The notes below the pieces were generated by a model. That model did not search any database. It had not been told where the DNA came from and saw only the letters and a list, made by a program, of their open reading frames with translations. This document shows, piece after piece, positions 1-8,793 of a stretch of 64,000 nt of DNA. Source of the stretch: JAHEKD01 sp965215945. Lineage in GTDB: Bacteria > Pseudomonadota > Gammaproteobacteria > Arenicellales > JAHEKD01. Numbering within the stretch: position 1 is the first letter of the stretch; each line of letters starts with the position of its first letter. The DNA lies in contig CBDCFC010000014.1 of the NCBI GenBank assembly GCA_965215945.1, forward strand, positions 161,815 to 225,814, given 5' to 3'. A program made the position numbers and the translations under genes.

Positions 1-700
1 GCAGATCAATCAGTTCGTTAATACCTTTGTTGGCATAATCCAGCATTGAATTAATTTGATCGCGCGTAAACGCCACTCCTTCAGCTGTGCCTTGAACTTC
101 TATGAATTCTCCCGCATCATTCATAACGATGTTCATGTCGGTTTCGGCTTTGCTGTCCTCTGCGTAGTCCAGGTCCAGTACAACTTGCTGGTTGTAGATT
201 CCCACAGATACTGAAGCGACTTGAGAAATAACGGGTGATTGTTTTAATTCTTGTACTTTGATCAAGTAATTCATTGCATCGATGAGTGCAACAAAAGCGC
301 CAGTGATTGATGCGGTTCGTGTGCCGCCGTCAGCTTGAATAACATCACAGTCAAGCGTTATGGTGCGTTCACCAAGTTTTTTTAAATCCACGCATGCACG
401 TAAGGAACGTCCGATAAGGCGTTGAATTTCCTGAGTGCGGCCTGTCTGTTTGCCTTTGGCTGCTTCTCGCAAAGCTCGGGAGCCGGTTGCTCTTGGCAGC
501 ATGCCGTATTCAGCGGTTATCCAGCCACTGCCTTGGCCTTTGAGAAAAGGCGGCACACGGTCATCGACGCTGGCCGTACAGATAACTTTGGTTTCACCAA
601 ATTCAATTAAAACCGAGCCTTCCGCATGCTTGGTGTATTCTCTTGTTATGCTGATATCACGTAATTGATCAGCCTCTCGGCCGCTTGGTCTAAAAGACAT
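1..700 (-). CDS. rph: Ribonuclease PH (3' end cut by window edge)
   Basis: Phosphorolytic 3'-5' exoribonuclease that trims tRNA 3' ends. Reading the minus strand from the ATG at 700 gives a continuous frame starting MSFRPSGREADQLR, with the family hallmarks GSVLIEFGETKV, the RGQG-like KGQGQGWITAEYGMLPRAT segment, and the catalytic-core CDVIQADGGTRTASITGAFVA. About 233 codons are present; the family is about 238 residues, so only the last few are missing. It is divergent from yicC, the usual gammaproteobacterial arrangement. Start chosen on homology to the MRPSGR-type N-terminus. High certainty. Confidence 0.95.
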   Translation of the reverse strand, partial: MSFRPSGREADQLRDISITREYTKHAEGSVLIEFGETKVICTASVDDRVPPFLKGQGSGWITAEYGMLPRATGSRALREAAKGKQTGRTQEIQRLIGRSLRACVDLKKLGERTITLDCDVIQADGGTRTASITGAFVALIDAMNYLIKVQELKQSPVISQVASVSVGIYNQQVVLDLDYAEDSKAETDMNIVMNDAGEFIEVQGTAEGVAFTRDQINSMLDYANKGINELIDL

Positions 701-849
701 AATGATTTTACCCGTTAGTTAGCCGTATTCTCTCACAGACATAATCGTTGACAAGCTTGATATTAAAAAAATGGTAATATCGCAGCACTTGAATTGACAG
801 GTATGACTAACCTGTGATTTAAGTCCGATAAAAAAGTTGGAATAAAATC
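701..849. promoter_or_regulatory. Divergent promoter region rph / yicC
   Basis: This gap separates two divergently read genes and must hold both promoters. A perfect TTGACA lies at 748-753 on the plus strand with an AT-rich TAATAT at 775-780, but the spacing (21 bp) is long, so the exact hexamers are uncertain. On the minus strand TTGTCA overlaps the same place. No operator was recognised. Confidence 0.35.
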
Positions 850-1707
850 ATGAAAAGTATGACTGCCTTCTCGCGTCAGGAATTGACCGAAGAATGGGGC
901 GCGGTAAATTTAGAAATGAGAACGGTGAATCACCGTTATCTCGATATAAATCTGAGGCTGGCGGAAGAGATCCGTTTTTTTGAATCACCCGCTAGAGCGA
1001 TGATTGCGGAGCGCCTCAGCAGAGGGCGTGTTGATCTAACACTTAAATATCAACCTGCGACTTCAAATCAAATCAGTTTAAACAATAATACGGTTAATCA
1101 ATTATTTGAATTGCAAGATTCACTATTACAAAGAAATAATGAATTAACGAAATTAACGGTAGCAGAAATCCTCAATTGGCCGGGCGCACTAGTAATGTCA
1201 GATCAAGACGAACAGGCCATGTTGAATGCCTTGTCGTCATTATTGAAAAATGCCCTTGATGAGCTGGAGCAACAGCGCAGGTTGGAAGGCGATAAAATCA
1301 AACAATTACTAATGCAAAAATCAGCAGACATAAAAACAATTATTGCTGATGTTCGAAAAATATTACCTGAGGTTAGCCAGCTCTTTAGAAAAAATTTTCA
1401 GGAAAAGTTGGCGCAAATGGAAGTTGAAATCGATTCATATCGACTCGAGCAGGAGTTGGTTATTTTTATCGGCAAGCAAGATATCGCCGAAGAACTAGAT
1501 CGATTGGATGTACATCTTGAACAGGTGGAAGCAGTGTTGAATAACAAACAAGCCTCGGGTCGTCGGCTCGATTTTTTAATGCAGGAGTTAAATCGTGAAG
1601 CTAATACATTAACGTCAAAATCTGTTGATGTTAGATTAAATAATGCGTCTGTCGATATGAAGGTCTTGATCGAGCAAATGCGTGAACAGGTGCAGAATAT
1701 AGAATGA
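850..1707 (+). CDS. yicC: YicC family endoribonuclease
   Basis: YicC/YloC-type endoribonuclease of 285 residues, full length for the family. The N-terminus MKSMTAFSRQE and the motif TVNHRYLDINLRL are the conserved YicC_N signature. The C-terminal DUF1732 part holds KQDIAEELDRLDVHL and ASGRRLDFLMQELNREANTL, which are almost invariant in the family. In E. coli YicC has been reported to act on the small RNA RyhB; the general role is RNA turnover. It overlaps gmk by 4 bases (ATGA), indicating co-transcription and translational coupling. Confidence 0.93.
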   Translation: MKSMTAFSRQELTEEWGAVNLEMRTVNHRYLDINLRLAEEIRFFESPARAMIAERLSRGRVDLTLKYQPATSNQISLNNNTVNQLFELQDSLLQRNNELTKLTVAEILNWPGALVMSDQDEQAMLNALSSLLKNALDELEQQRRLEGDKIKQLLMQKSADIKTIIADVRKILPEVSQLFRKNFQEKLAQMEVEIDSYRLEQELVIFIGKQDIAEELDRLDVHLEQVEAVLNNKQASGRRLDFLMQELNREANTLTSKSVDVRLNNASVDMKVLIEQMREQVQNIE

Positions 1708-2336
1708 TGGAGAATATCAAATCTCGCTTGATCATCGTTTCGGCGCCGTCTGGTGCAGGTAAAACATCACTTTCAAAACGGTTGATAACAGAACATGATG
1801 ACATTGCCGTTGCGGTCTCGCATACAACGCGAAAACCCAGGTCTGGTGAAATCGATGGTGAGGATTATTATTTTGTTAATCAACTAGTGTTTGAAAATCT
1901 TATCGAAGAGGATGGGTTTTTCGAACACGCGCAAGTGTTCGGTAAATCTTACGGCACCTCAAAAAAAGCAGTACAACAATTATTGGATCAAGGCAAGCAT
2001 GTGTTGTTAGAGATCGACTGGCAAGGGGCTCAAAACATTAGACGGCTCATGCCGGAATCGGTAAGCATATTCATTTTGCCGCCATCTAAACAGGCTTTGC
2101 AGGCAAGATTAACCGCCAGAGGACAGGACAGTGATGAAATTATTGCCTTGCGCATGCAGGACGCCTTGAATCAAATCAGTCATTACAGAGAATATGATCA
2201 TGTCATTGTGAATGATGATTTCGACCAGGCATATCAAGAATTACAAGCAATTGTTTATAATAAACCCTACCAGGCACATGTCGATAGCCAGGGGGTCGAT
2301 AATTTTGTCGCTCAGTTGATGGAAAATCACGAATAA
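1704..2336 (+). CDS. gmk: Guanylate kinase
   Basis: Converts GMP plus ATP to GDP plus ADP in the cytoplasm. The P-loop SAPSGAGKTSL lies near residues 13-23, followed by the GMP-binding VSHTTRKPRSGEIDGEDYYF and the lid region; 210 residues matches the family. Two adjacent ATG codons (1704, 1707) could start it; the first overlaps the yicC stop. It precedes rpoZ-spoT, the conserved gammaproteobacterial order that links guanine nucleotide supply with (p)ppGpp metabolism. Confidence 0.96.
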   Translation: MMENIKSRLIIVSAPSGAGKTSLSKRLITEHDDIAVAVSHTTRKPRSGEIDGEDYYFVNQLVFENLIEEDGFFEHAQVFGKSYGTSKKAVQQLLDQGKHVLLEIDWQGAQNIRRLMPESVSIFILPPSKQALQARLTARGQDSDEIIALRMQDALNQISHYREYDHVIVNDDFDQAYQELQAIVYNKPYQAHVDSQGVDNFVAQLMENHE

Positions 2337-2420
2337 CGAATTTTCCTATAAACCTTTGTTTATATGGTATATTTCAACTATATCTAATACTCATTTCTAG
2401 AATTTTTTAAAAGGTGAAAT

Positions 2421-2786
2421 ATGGCACGTGTAACCGTGGAAGATTGTCTCGACTATGTAGACAATCGATTTGAACTCGTTTTATTGGCGACCAAGCGCGC
2501 TCGCCAGTTAACATTTGGTGTTGAGGCGTTAGTTCCTGAAGAAAATGACAAACCCACAGTTATTGCCCTTCGGGAGATCGCTGAAGGCTTGATTAGCAAA
2601 GATATATTGCAAGAACCCGATGAGCCGGAATTATTTATTCAAACTGAAGAAGAAAGTGAAGCTGAAGGCCAGGAAGAAGTTGACTCCATTGCCGAAGAAG
2701 TACGCATGTTGTTAGCGGAAACTGAAGCTGAAGAAGATGAACCAAGCAGCGACCAAGAGCAAGCCGAAGATACCGGCGAACAGTAA
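2421..2786 (+). CDS. rpoZ: RNA polymerase omega subunit with acidic tail
   Basis: Omega subunit, which assists beta' folding and contributes to the (p)ppGpp site of RNA polymerase. Residues 1-60 carry the family core: MARVTVEDCLDYVDNRFELV, then RARQL and KPTVIALREIAEG. At 121 residues it is longer than E. coli omega (91); the extra C-terminal part, roughly residue 75 onward, is very rich in Glu and Asp. A good ribosome site (AAGGTG) precedes the ATG. The last 50 bases overlap the proposed spoT start. Confidence 0.93.
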   Translation: MARVTVEDCLDYVDNRFELVLLATKRARQLTFGVEALVPEENDKPTVIALREIAEGLISKDILQEPDEPELFIQTEEESEAEGQEEVDSIAEEVRMLLAETEAEEDEPSSDQEQAEDTGEQ

Positions 2787-4929
2787 TCTAGCTATTTCTC
2801 ATGCACCGAGTGAAACTCCGCAGGTGGTGCATGACTTTATCTCCCAGGCCCAATCCTATCTTGACGAAGATGATATCGCTGAACTGCTAGAAGCCTACAA
2901 ATTGGGAGCCTGGGCCCACCGCAATCAGACTAGGCGATCCGGTGAACCGTATATTACTCATCCTTTGCAGGTCGCGGTTTTGCTGGCTGATTTCCATCTC
3001 GATAAAGCGACACTGATTGCCGCAATTTTGCATGATACGGTAGAGGATACCGAACTTAGTCATCAGGATATAGAAAGCAGGTTCAGTAAAGAAGTGGCTG
3101 ATCTGGTGGAAGGGGTCACTAAAATCGGCCAGATAGAATTCGAAACCAAAGAGCACGCCGAAGCGGAGAACATCCGCAAAATGTTGCTGGCCATGTCTCG
3201 TGATATCAGGGTGATGTTAATCAAATTAGCGGATCGGCTGCATAATGTTCGTACTCTTGATTCGATGCCACGCAATAAACAAATCCGGATAGCCGGCCAA
3301 ACACTAGATATATTCGCTCCCATAGCCAATCGCTTAGGTTTGAACCAATGGGCCAATGAGTTACAGGACTTGAGTTTCAAGACGCTTTATCCAAAACGCT
3401 ATGAAAAACTGGTTAAAACGCTGGATCGAAAACAAGGTAACCGCAAGGCGGTTTTAACCAAGATTAAAGCATCGATCAAAGAACACTTAAAAGCCACCGG
3501 GATTGGAGCCCGCGTCAATGGGCGTAAAAAGAATGTCTACAGCATTTATCGGAAAATGCAAAAAAAGCAAGTTTCCTTAGATGAGATTAGAGACATATAT
3601 GGACTTCGAATTATTGTAGATAAGCGCGAAGAGTGTTACCTGACACTTGGTGCCATACACAGTCTGTATAAACCGGTTGCCAATCGTTTTAAAGATTATA
3701 TCGCTATTCCCAAAATCAACGGCTATCAATCACTACATACGACGGTTTTTGGTAATTTCGGTGAGCTTTTGGAGATTCAAATCCGCACGGAACAAATGCA
3801 CCACTTGTCGGAAAGTGGTGTTGCCGCCCATTGGTATTACAAAACTTTTGGCGGTGAAAATACCATCGCCCCCCAGGAACATGCTCGGCAGTGGTTGGTT
3901 GACTTACTAGACACACAGAAACAAGCGGGTAATCCCAGTGAATTTCTGGAGCATTTAAAAGTTGATTTGTTTCCTGATGAGGTTTACGTGTTTACGCCAA
4001 AAGGGGACATTGTCAAATTGCCACAAGGTGCTACGGCGTTGGATTTTGCTTACTCGATTCACTCCGAGATTGGTAATTCCTGCGTCGGCGTGGAAGTAAA
4101 TGGTACTCTTGTACCGCTGTATACGCAACTGACCAGCGGTGACCACATTAAGGTTCACACCGATAAAACCAGCCATCCTTCGCCGACCTGGTTAAACTAT
4201 GTCAAAACGGCCAAAGCACGTGCCAGTTTGAGAAGTTTTCTCAGAGGTAATGAACGTACCGACTCAGTCAGATTAGGACAAAAACTGCTCGAACGGGAAC
4301 TGAGAGAGGAAGGATTGTCGCTTGATGCAATCACAGATGAGCGCAAACAGGCATTGTTGCAACGAATAGAACTAAAAGACTGGAATGATTTATTATCCGA
4401 TGTTGGTCAAGGTAAACGACTGCCTTTGGTTGTCATGCATCAGCTAATTGACGACGCTTGTGGCATGCGGCTCAAGGCCGAACCTTCGCCATTAACAATA
4501 GAAGGGTCCGAAGGTGTGATGGTAAATTTTGCTCGCTGTTGTCATCCTATTCCTGGAGATGGGATTCTGGGCTATTTTGCCGAAGGTAAAGGCGTGGTGA
4601 TACATACACAATCCTGCCCGAACCGCACGCAATACAATAAACATCCGGAAAAATGGATACCGGTAAGCTGGGCTAATGGCATCGATAAAAATTTTCCAGT
4701 TACGCTTCGAATCGATACAAAAAATAAGCCCGGCGTACTAGCTTCTTTAGCCACGACCATTGCTGAAAACAATTCGAATATCAATACGGTTTCCGTTGAA
4801 GAAAGAGACGGAAAATTCTCTATCATCCGTTTCACTATCGAAGTTGAAAACCGAATCCACCTGGCCAGAATTATGCGTAAGGTCCGTTCGCTTGAAGGGG
4901 TGTTAAAAATTTCACGTGTCAAAGGATAG
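2737..4929 (+). CDS. spoT: Bifunctional (p)ppGpp synthetase/hydrolase SpoT
   Basis: Makes and degrades the stringent-response alarmones. Domain order: HD hydrolase with an intact HDTVEDT (His99-Asp100), synthetase with RDIYGLRIIV and DYIAIPKINGYQSLHT, TGS (DLFPDEVYVFTPKGDIV), a zinc-finger region (CCHPIPGD) and a C-terminal ACT domain. The intact HD motif and rpoZ linkage mark it as SpoT rather than RelA. It is 730 residues against about 700 in E. coli; the ATG at 2737 lies inside rpoZ, and a GTG near 2824 would give the more usual N-terminus. The first 30 residues do not resemble the family, so the start is uncertain. Confidence 0.95.
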   Translation: MNQAATKSKPKIPANSNLAISHAPSETPQVVHDFISQAQSYLDEDDIAELLEAYKLGAWAHRNQTRRSGEPYITHPLQVAVLLADFHLDKATLIAAILHDTVEDTELSHQDIESRFSKEVADLVEGVTKIGQIEFETKEHAEAENIRKMLLAMSRDIRVMLIKLADRLHNVRTLDSMPRNKQIRIAGQTLDIFAPIANRLGLNQWANELQDLSFKTLYPKRYEKLVKTLDRKQGNRKAVLTKIKASIKEHLKATGIGARVNGRKKNVYSIYRKMQKKQVSLDEIRDIYGLRIIVDKREECYLTLGAIHSLYKPVANRFKDYIAIPKINGYQSLHTTVFGNFGELLEIQIRTEQMHHLSESGVAAHWYYKTFGGENTIAPQEHARQWLVDLLDTQKQAGNPSEFLEHLKVDLFPDEVYVFTPKGDIVKLPQGATALDFAYSIHSEIGNSCVGVEVNGTLVPLYTQLTSGDHIKVHTDKTSHPSPTWLNYVKTAKARASLRSFLRGNERTDSVRLGQKLLERELREEGLSLDAITDERKQALLQRIELKDWNDLLSDVGQGKRLPLVVMHQLIDDACGMRLKAEPSPLTIEGSEGVMVNFARCCHPIPGDGILGYFAEGKGVVIHTQSCPNRTQYNKHPEKWIPVSWANGIDKNFPVTLRIDTKNKPGVLASLATTIAENNSNINTVSVEERDGKFSIIRFTIEVENRIHLARIMRKVRSLEGVLKISRVKG

Positions 4930-5277
4930 ATTCCCCCGGGCTTGTGCCGGGACCTTTAAAAAACATAATCTTAAATCCCGGCCTTGTGCCGGAACCTCAA
5001 TATTTTTACTAAAATCCGGCTAAACCCGTGGTTCTTATCGTCACAGCCCATTCGGGCTGATCCGATGAGCATCGCACCTCTACTCGGCGCGATGTTCAAT
5101 CTATATACACTCATTCATCCATGGGCATCTCTAATCCCTCCGTTCTTTCAGTGACCCCGATCTGTTTCAAAATGTACATCAAAACGTGCTATTAGGTATA
5201 TCACTGACCTGTCAGGCCCGAATAGCACAGGAGACGCTTCACAAACCCGTGGTATTCTGTCGCTTACGCGAGCGCTA
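4926..5277. repeat. Mosaic dispersed repeat, copy 1 (expanded)
   Basis: This gene-free stretch, read on the minus strand, matches the element at 37868-38030 in blocks. Shared blocks include GCGTAAGCGACAGAATACCA, GGATGAATGAGTGTATATAG, GGATCAGCCC and the ATAGATTCCCCCGGG end. Compared with copy 2 it carries two extra segments, about 125 bases (roughly 5120-5245) and about 90 bases near 4945-5030. The second contains further GC palindromes of the form CCGGGCTTGTGCCGG. No open frame or transposase is present. It is probably a non-autonomous intergenic repeat with REP-like palindromes nested in it. Confidence 0.7.
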
Positions 5278-5333
5278 ATAAAGCGCTAAAATTCAACGTT
5301 ATAAACCTTTCAAAAATCATTACAGGAGTAATC

Positions 5334-5720
5334 ATGTCACGAGAGATTATTAACACTGCCGGGGCGCCAGCTGCGATTGGCACATATTCACAAGCCGTAA
5401 AAGTCAATAACCTTGTTTTCATCTCAGGGCAGATTCCTCTTGATCCTGAATCAATGGAAGTGGTAGATGGTCAATTCAAGGCTCAAGCCATCAGAGTATT
5501 TGAAAACCTTAAAGCGGTTGCTGAGGCCAGTGGGGGTAACCTGGCGGATTCTGTTAAGCTGACAGTCTATTTATCAGATCTGAGTAATTTCCCGCTTTTA
5601 AACGAAGTCATGAGTGAATATATCAACGAACCGTATCCTGCTCGGGCTGCAGTCGAAGTGTCAGCTTTGCCCAAGAGTGTCATGGTCGAAATTGACGCAA
5701 TTCTCAGCTTGACTAGCTGA
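5334..5720 (+). CDS. ridA: RidA family reactive intermediate deaminase
   Basis: Trimeric cytoplasmic enzyme that hydrolyses reactive enamine/imine intermediates such as 2-aminoacrylate. The 128-residue protein is standard length. It has the family pattern AAIGTYSQAV near the N-terminus, FISGQIPLDPES, the substrate-binding arginine in YPARAAVEVSALP, and the closing VEIDAI. A clear ribosome site (AGGAG) lies 7 bases before the ATG. It sits just upstream of recG; RidA next to spoT/recG is common in gammaproteobacteria. Confidence 0.94.
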   Translation: MSREIINTAGAPAAIGTYSQAVKVNNLVFISGQIPLDPESMEVVDGQFKAQAIRVFENLKAVAEASGGNLADSVKLTVYLSDLSNFPLLNEVMSEYINEPYPARAAVEVSALPKSVMVEIDAILSLTS

Positions 5721-5760
5721 TTTTTTTCAAACCAATCCGCACCAGCAGATTGGTCTAGTG

Positions 5761-7830
5761 ATGTCTGATTCAGCAAGAAGCCCGCTTCAAATTACTAGTT
5801 TGAAGGGTGTAGGCCAAAAACTTACAGAAAAACTGGCAAATCTTAATATCGAATCAGTTCATGATCTGATTTTTCATTTGCCCTATAAATACCAGGATAG
5901 AACTCGAGTGACAGCACTGGGAGAGTTAGTTGCTGGTACTGAGGCTTTAATATGCGGTGAAATAGAAGCTGCATCGGTTGTTTATGGACGTCAGCGCAGT
6001 TTGATAGCCAAAATTTCAGATGGTACTGGTCGGTTAACATTACGGTGGTTCTATTTTAATCGAAGACAACAGCAACAGATCAAGCGCGGCGTTTGGATTA
6101 GCGGATTTGGAAATGTGAGATTTGGTGCGAATTCACTTGAAATGATCCACCCTGAATATCGAATTAGCACTGAAAAACCGGACTATCTGACTTCAGACAA
6201 CTTAACACCGATCTACCCGCTTACCGAAGGAATATCACAACGGCGGATGCGCAATCTCGTTCAACAGAGCCTGTCACATCTATCTAGTCTTGAGGATTAT
6301 CTGAGTCTAGAGCAGAACTCAACAATACCATCATTACATAATTGTTTACGAACTGTTCATTTTCCAACAAAAAACACAGACACTGAGGCTTTAGTCGAGG
6401 GCACGCATGTTGCCCAAAAAAGATTAGCATTAGAAGAATTGACTGCTCATCATATCAGCCTAAAAAGATTTAAATTAAAGCGTCAACGCAAACAATCTCC
6501 CAGCTTGATCAATGGTAAGTGTTACGTGGAGAAGTTCCTAAAGAGATTGCCATTTACGTTGACTAACGCTCAACAGCGAGTGATAGATGAGATTAGCCGT
6601 GATATTGATGGTGAGATTACAATGCAACGGTTAATGCAAGGTGATGTTGGATCAGGTAAAACTGTTGTAGCCGCCGCCGCGATTTGTCGGTGTATTGGTG
6701 CAGGATATCAGGCTGTGATTATGGCTCCCACAGAATTGTTAGCTGAACAGCACTTAACCACTTTTAAACAGTGGCTTGAACCATTAGGAATTCAAATTGA
6801 ATGGCTCTCGGGCCGACTGACTGTAGTGCAGCGAAAAGCTGCATTGGAAAATTTGGTAACAGGTCAAGCCCAGTTGATAGTTGGAACACATGCATTGTTT
6901 CAAACGGGGGTCCAGTTTAATAAACTCGGTTTAGTTGTGGTCGATGAGCAGCATCGATTCGGTGTTAATCAACGCTTGGCATTGATTGAAAAGGCGGTTG
7001 CTGGAGTTATGCCGCATCAACTGACGATGACCGCAACACCAATACCACGTACGCTGGCGATGATTTTTTACGCCGACATGGATGTTTCCAACATTGATGA
7101 ATTACCAGCGGGCCGTAAACCGGTGGAGACCATTTTGGTATCAGACAATCGACGTGCGGAGCTGGTCAAACGAATTTTTAATGCCTGTAAATCAGGCCGA
7201 CAAGCTTATTGGGTTTGTCCTTTAATTGATGAGTCAGATGTTATTCAAGCGCAAGCCGTAACTAAAAGTTATGAGAGCTTAACTAAAGCGTTACCAGAGT
7301 TATCTATTGCCTTGATTCACGGACGCATGAAAAGTGACGAAAAAAACACCATTATGAAGGCCTTTCGAGATTGCAAGGTTGATGTATTAGTCGCGACAAC
7401 AGTAATTGAAGTTGGTGTTGATGTGCCTAACGCCAGTTTGATGATTATAGAAAATTCAGAACGCCTCGGACTAGCACAACTGCATCAATTGCGTGGTCGG
7501 ATTGGTCGCGGCGAAATTCAATCCTGTTGTGTGCTGATGTATCATTCGCCTTTAAGTGAACCAGCTAAAAAACGATTAGCAGTGATGCGGGATAGTAATG
7601 ATGGTTTTAAGATTGCCAAATACGACTTGGAATTGCGTGGGCCAGGTGAATTACTGGGAACCCGTCAAACGGGTTTGCAACAACTAAAGGTAGCAAACCT
7701 TGTCAGAGATCGTGATTTGCTAAAGCAGGTGGAACAGCTCGGGAAATTGTTAATCGAAAAATATCCAGATAGAGCAAAAGGCTTGGTTAATCGATGGGTT
7801 AAACATGCGGAGCGTTATGCAGATGTTTGA
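5761..7830 (+). CDS. recG: ATP-dependent DNA helicase RecG
   Basis: Branch-migrating helicase that remodels stalled forks and Holliday junctions. The N-terminal wedge/OB domain is followed by superfamily 2 helicase motifs: Walker A GDVGSGKT near residue 300, the DEQH box (VVDEQHRFG) near 397, TATPIPRTLA, and motif VI QLRGRIGRG. At about 690 residues it is full length. A GTG at 5758 immediately precedes the chosen ATG; no strong ribosome site separates them. The 3' end overlaps ubiA. Confidence 0.95.
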   Translation: MSDSARSPLQITSLKGVGQKLTEKLANLNIESVHDLIFHLPYKYQDRTRVTALGELVAGTEALICGEIEAASVVYGRQRSLIAKISDGTGRLTLRWFYFNRRQQQQIKRGVWISGFGNVRFGANSLEMIHPEYRISTEKPDYLTSDNLTPIYPLTEGISQRRMRNLVQQSLSHLSSLEDYLSLEQNSTIPSLHNCLRTVHFPTKNTDTEALVEGTHVAQKRLALEELTAHHISLKRFKLKRQRKQSPSLINGKCYVEKFLKRLPFTLTNAQQRVIDEISRDIDGEITMQRLMQGDVGSGKTVVAAAAICRCIGAGYQAVIMAPTELLAEQHLTTFKQWLEPLGIQIEWLSGRLTVVQRKAALENLVTGQAQLIVGTHALFQTGVQFNKLGLVVVDEQHRFGVNQRLALIEKAVAGVMPHQLTMTATPIPRTLAMIFYADMDVSNIDELPAGRKPVETILVSDNRRAELVKRIFNACKSGRQAYWVCPLIDESDVIQAQAVTKSYESLTKALPELSIALIHGRMKSDEKNTIMKAFRDCKVDVLVATTVIEVGVDVPNASLMIIENSERLGLAQLHQLRGRIGRGEIQSCCVLMYHSPLSEPAKKRLAVMRDSNDGFKIAKYDLELRGPGELLGTRQTGLQQLKVANLVRDRDLLKQVEQLGKLLIEKYPDRAKGLVNRWVKHAERYADV

Positions 7831-8680
7831 AAAGCTTTGCCTGTATGCTCTGCTTATTCGATTAGACAAACCAATCGGGACCCTGCTGCTATTATGGCCG
7901 ACGTTATGGGGGCTTTGGATTGCTGGAGAAGGACAGCCACAGGCAAAGCATTTGCTTATTTTTATCGCCGGTGTGTTTTTAATGCGAAGCGCAGGTTGTG
8001 TCATTAATGATATTGCCGATCGGGATATAGACCTTCATGTTGAACGCACAAAAGCAAGGCCGTTAACCAGTGGCAAAGTGAGTTTAAAAGAAGCTATTGG
8101 TTTGTTTGTGTTTTTCTGTTTGACTGCCTTTGTTTTAGTTTTAAATTTGAATTTTAAGGCTATTCTTTTTTCTTTTGCCGGTTTGATACTGGCCGCAAGC
8201 TATCCTTTTATGAAACGGTACACCCATTGGCCCCAAGTTTTCCTGGGTGTTGCCTTTGCCTGGGGTATTCCCATGGCATTTGCGGCAGAAACAAACCATA
8301 TACCGGTTATTGTTTGGTGGCTAATGCTTGCCAATCTTTTTTGGGTGCTAGCCTATGACACTATGTACGCAATGGCAGACAAGCAAGATGATTTGAAGAT
8401 TGGGATTAAATCGACAGCTATATTATTTGGTCGATATGACCGTATCATGGTGCTGGTGTGTCAAATTATTGTAATGGTATTGCTTGTTTATATTGGTGCT
8501 GTTTTGAACCTAAATAAGTACTATTTCCTTTGTCTTTCACTAGCCGGAATTTTTGCAATATTTCAAATCTGGCTTTATTTCTCACGTCAACCACAACGGT
8601 GCTTTCGTGCTTTTCTTAACAATGCATGGTTTGGGGCAGTTGTATTTGTAGGTTTTGTTTTGGCCTATTTACCTACTTGA
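7817..8680 (+). CDS. ubiA: 4-hydroxybenzoate polyprenyltransferase
   Basis: Inner-membrane enzyme that prenylates 4-hydroxybenzoate in ubiquinone synthesis. The two Asp-rich motifs are present: NDIADRDIDLHVERTKARPL, and DTMYAMADKQDDLKIGIKS. The LIRLDKPIGTLLLLWPTLWGL start is typical. About eight hydrophobic segments fit the UbiA fold. Three in-frame ATGs (7805, 7817, 7823) are possible; a GGAG at 7809-7812 favours 7817 or 7823. The start overlaps recG. The usual partner ubiC is absent from this neighbourhood. Confidence 0.93.
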   Translation: MQMFEKLCLYALLIRLDKPIGTLLLLWPTLWGLWIAGEGQPQAKHLLIFIAGVFLMRSAGCVINDIADRDIDLHVERTKARPLTSGKVSLKEAIGLFVFFCLTAFVLVLNLNFKAILFSFAGLILAASYPFMKRYTHWPQVFLGVAFAWGIPMAFAAETNHIPVIVWWLMLANLFWVLAYDTMYAMADKQDDLKIGIKSTAILFGRYDRIMVLVCQIIVMVLLVYIGAVLNLNKYYFLCLSLAGIFAIFQIWLYFSRQPQRCFRAFLNNAWFGAVVFVGFVLAYLPT

Positions 8681-8793
8681 TCATGGTTTTTGCTCTAAAA
8701 CAGTTCTAAATTAGGATACTATTTAGACTTTACACGCATATGGAAAACTAGAACATAAACTATCCTAGTAATTTATATCATCGGAGTATTGAA

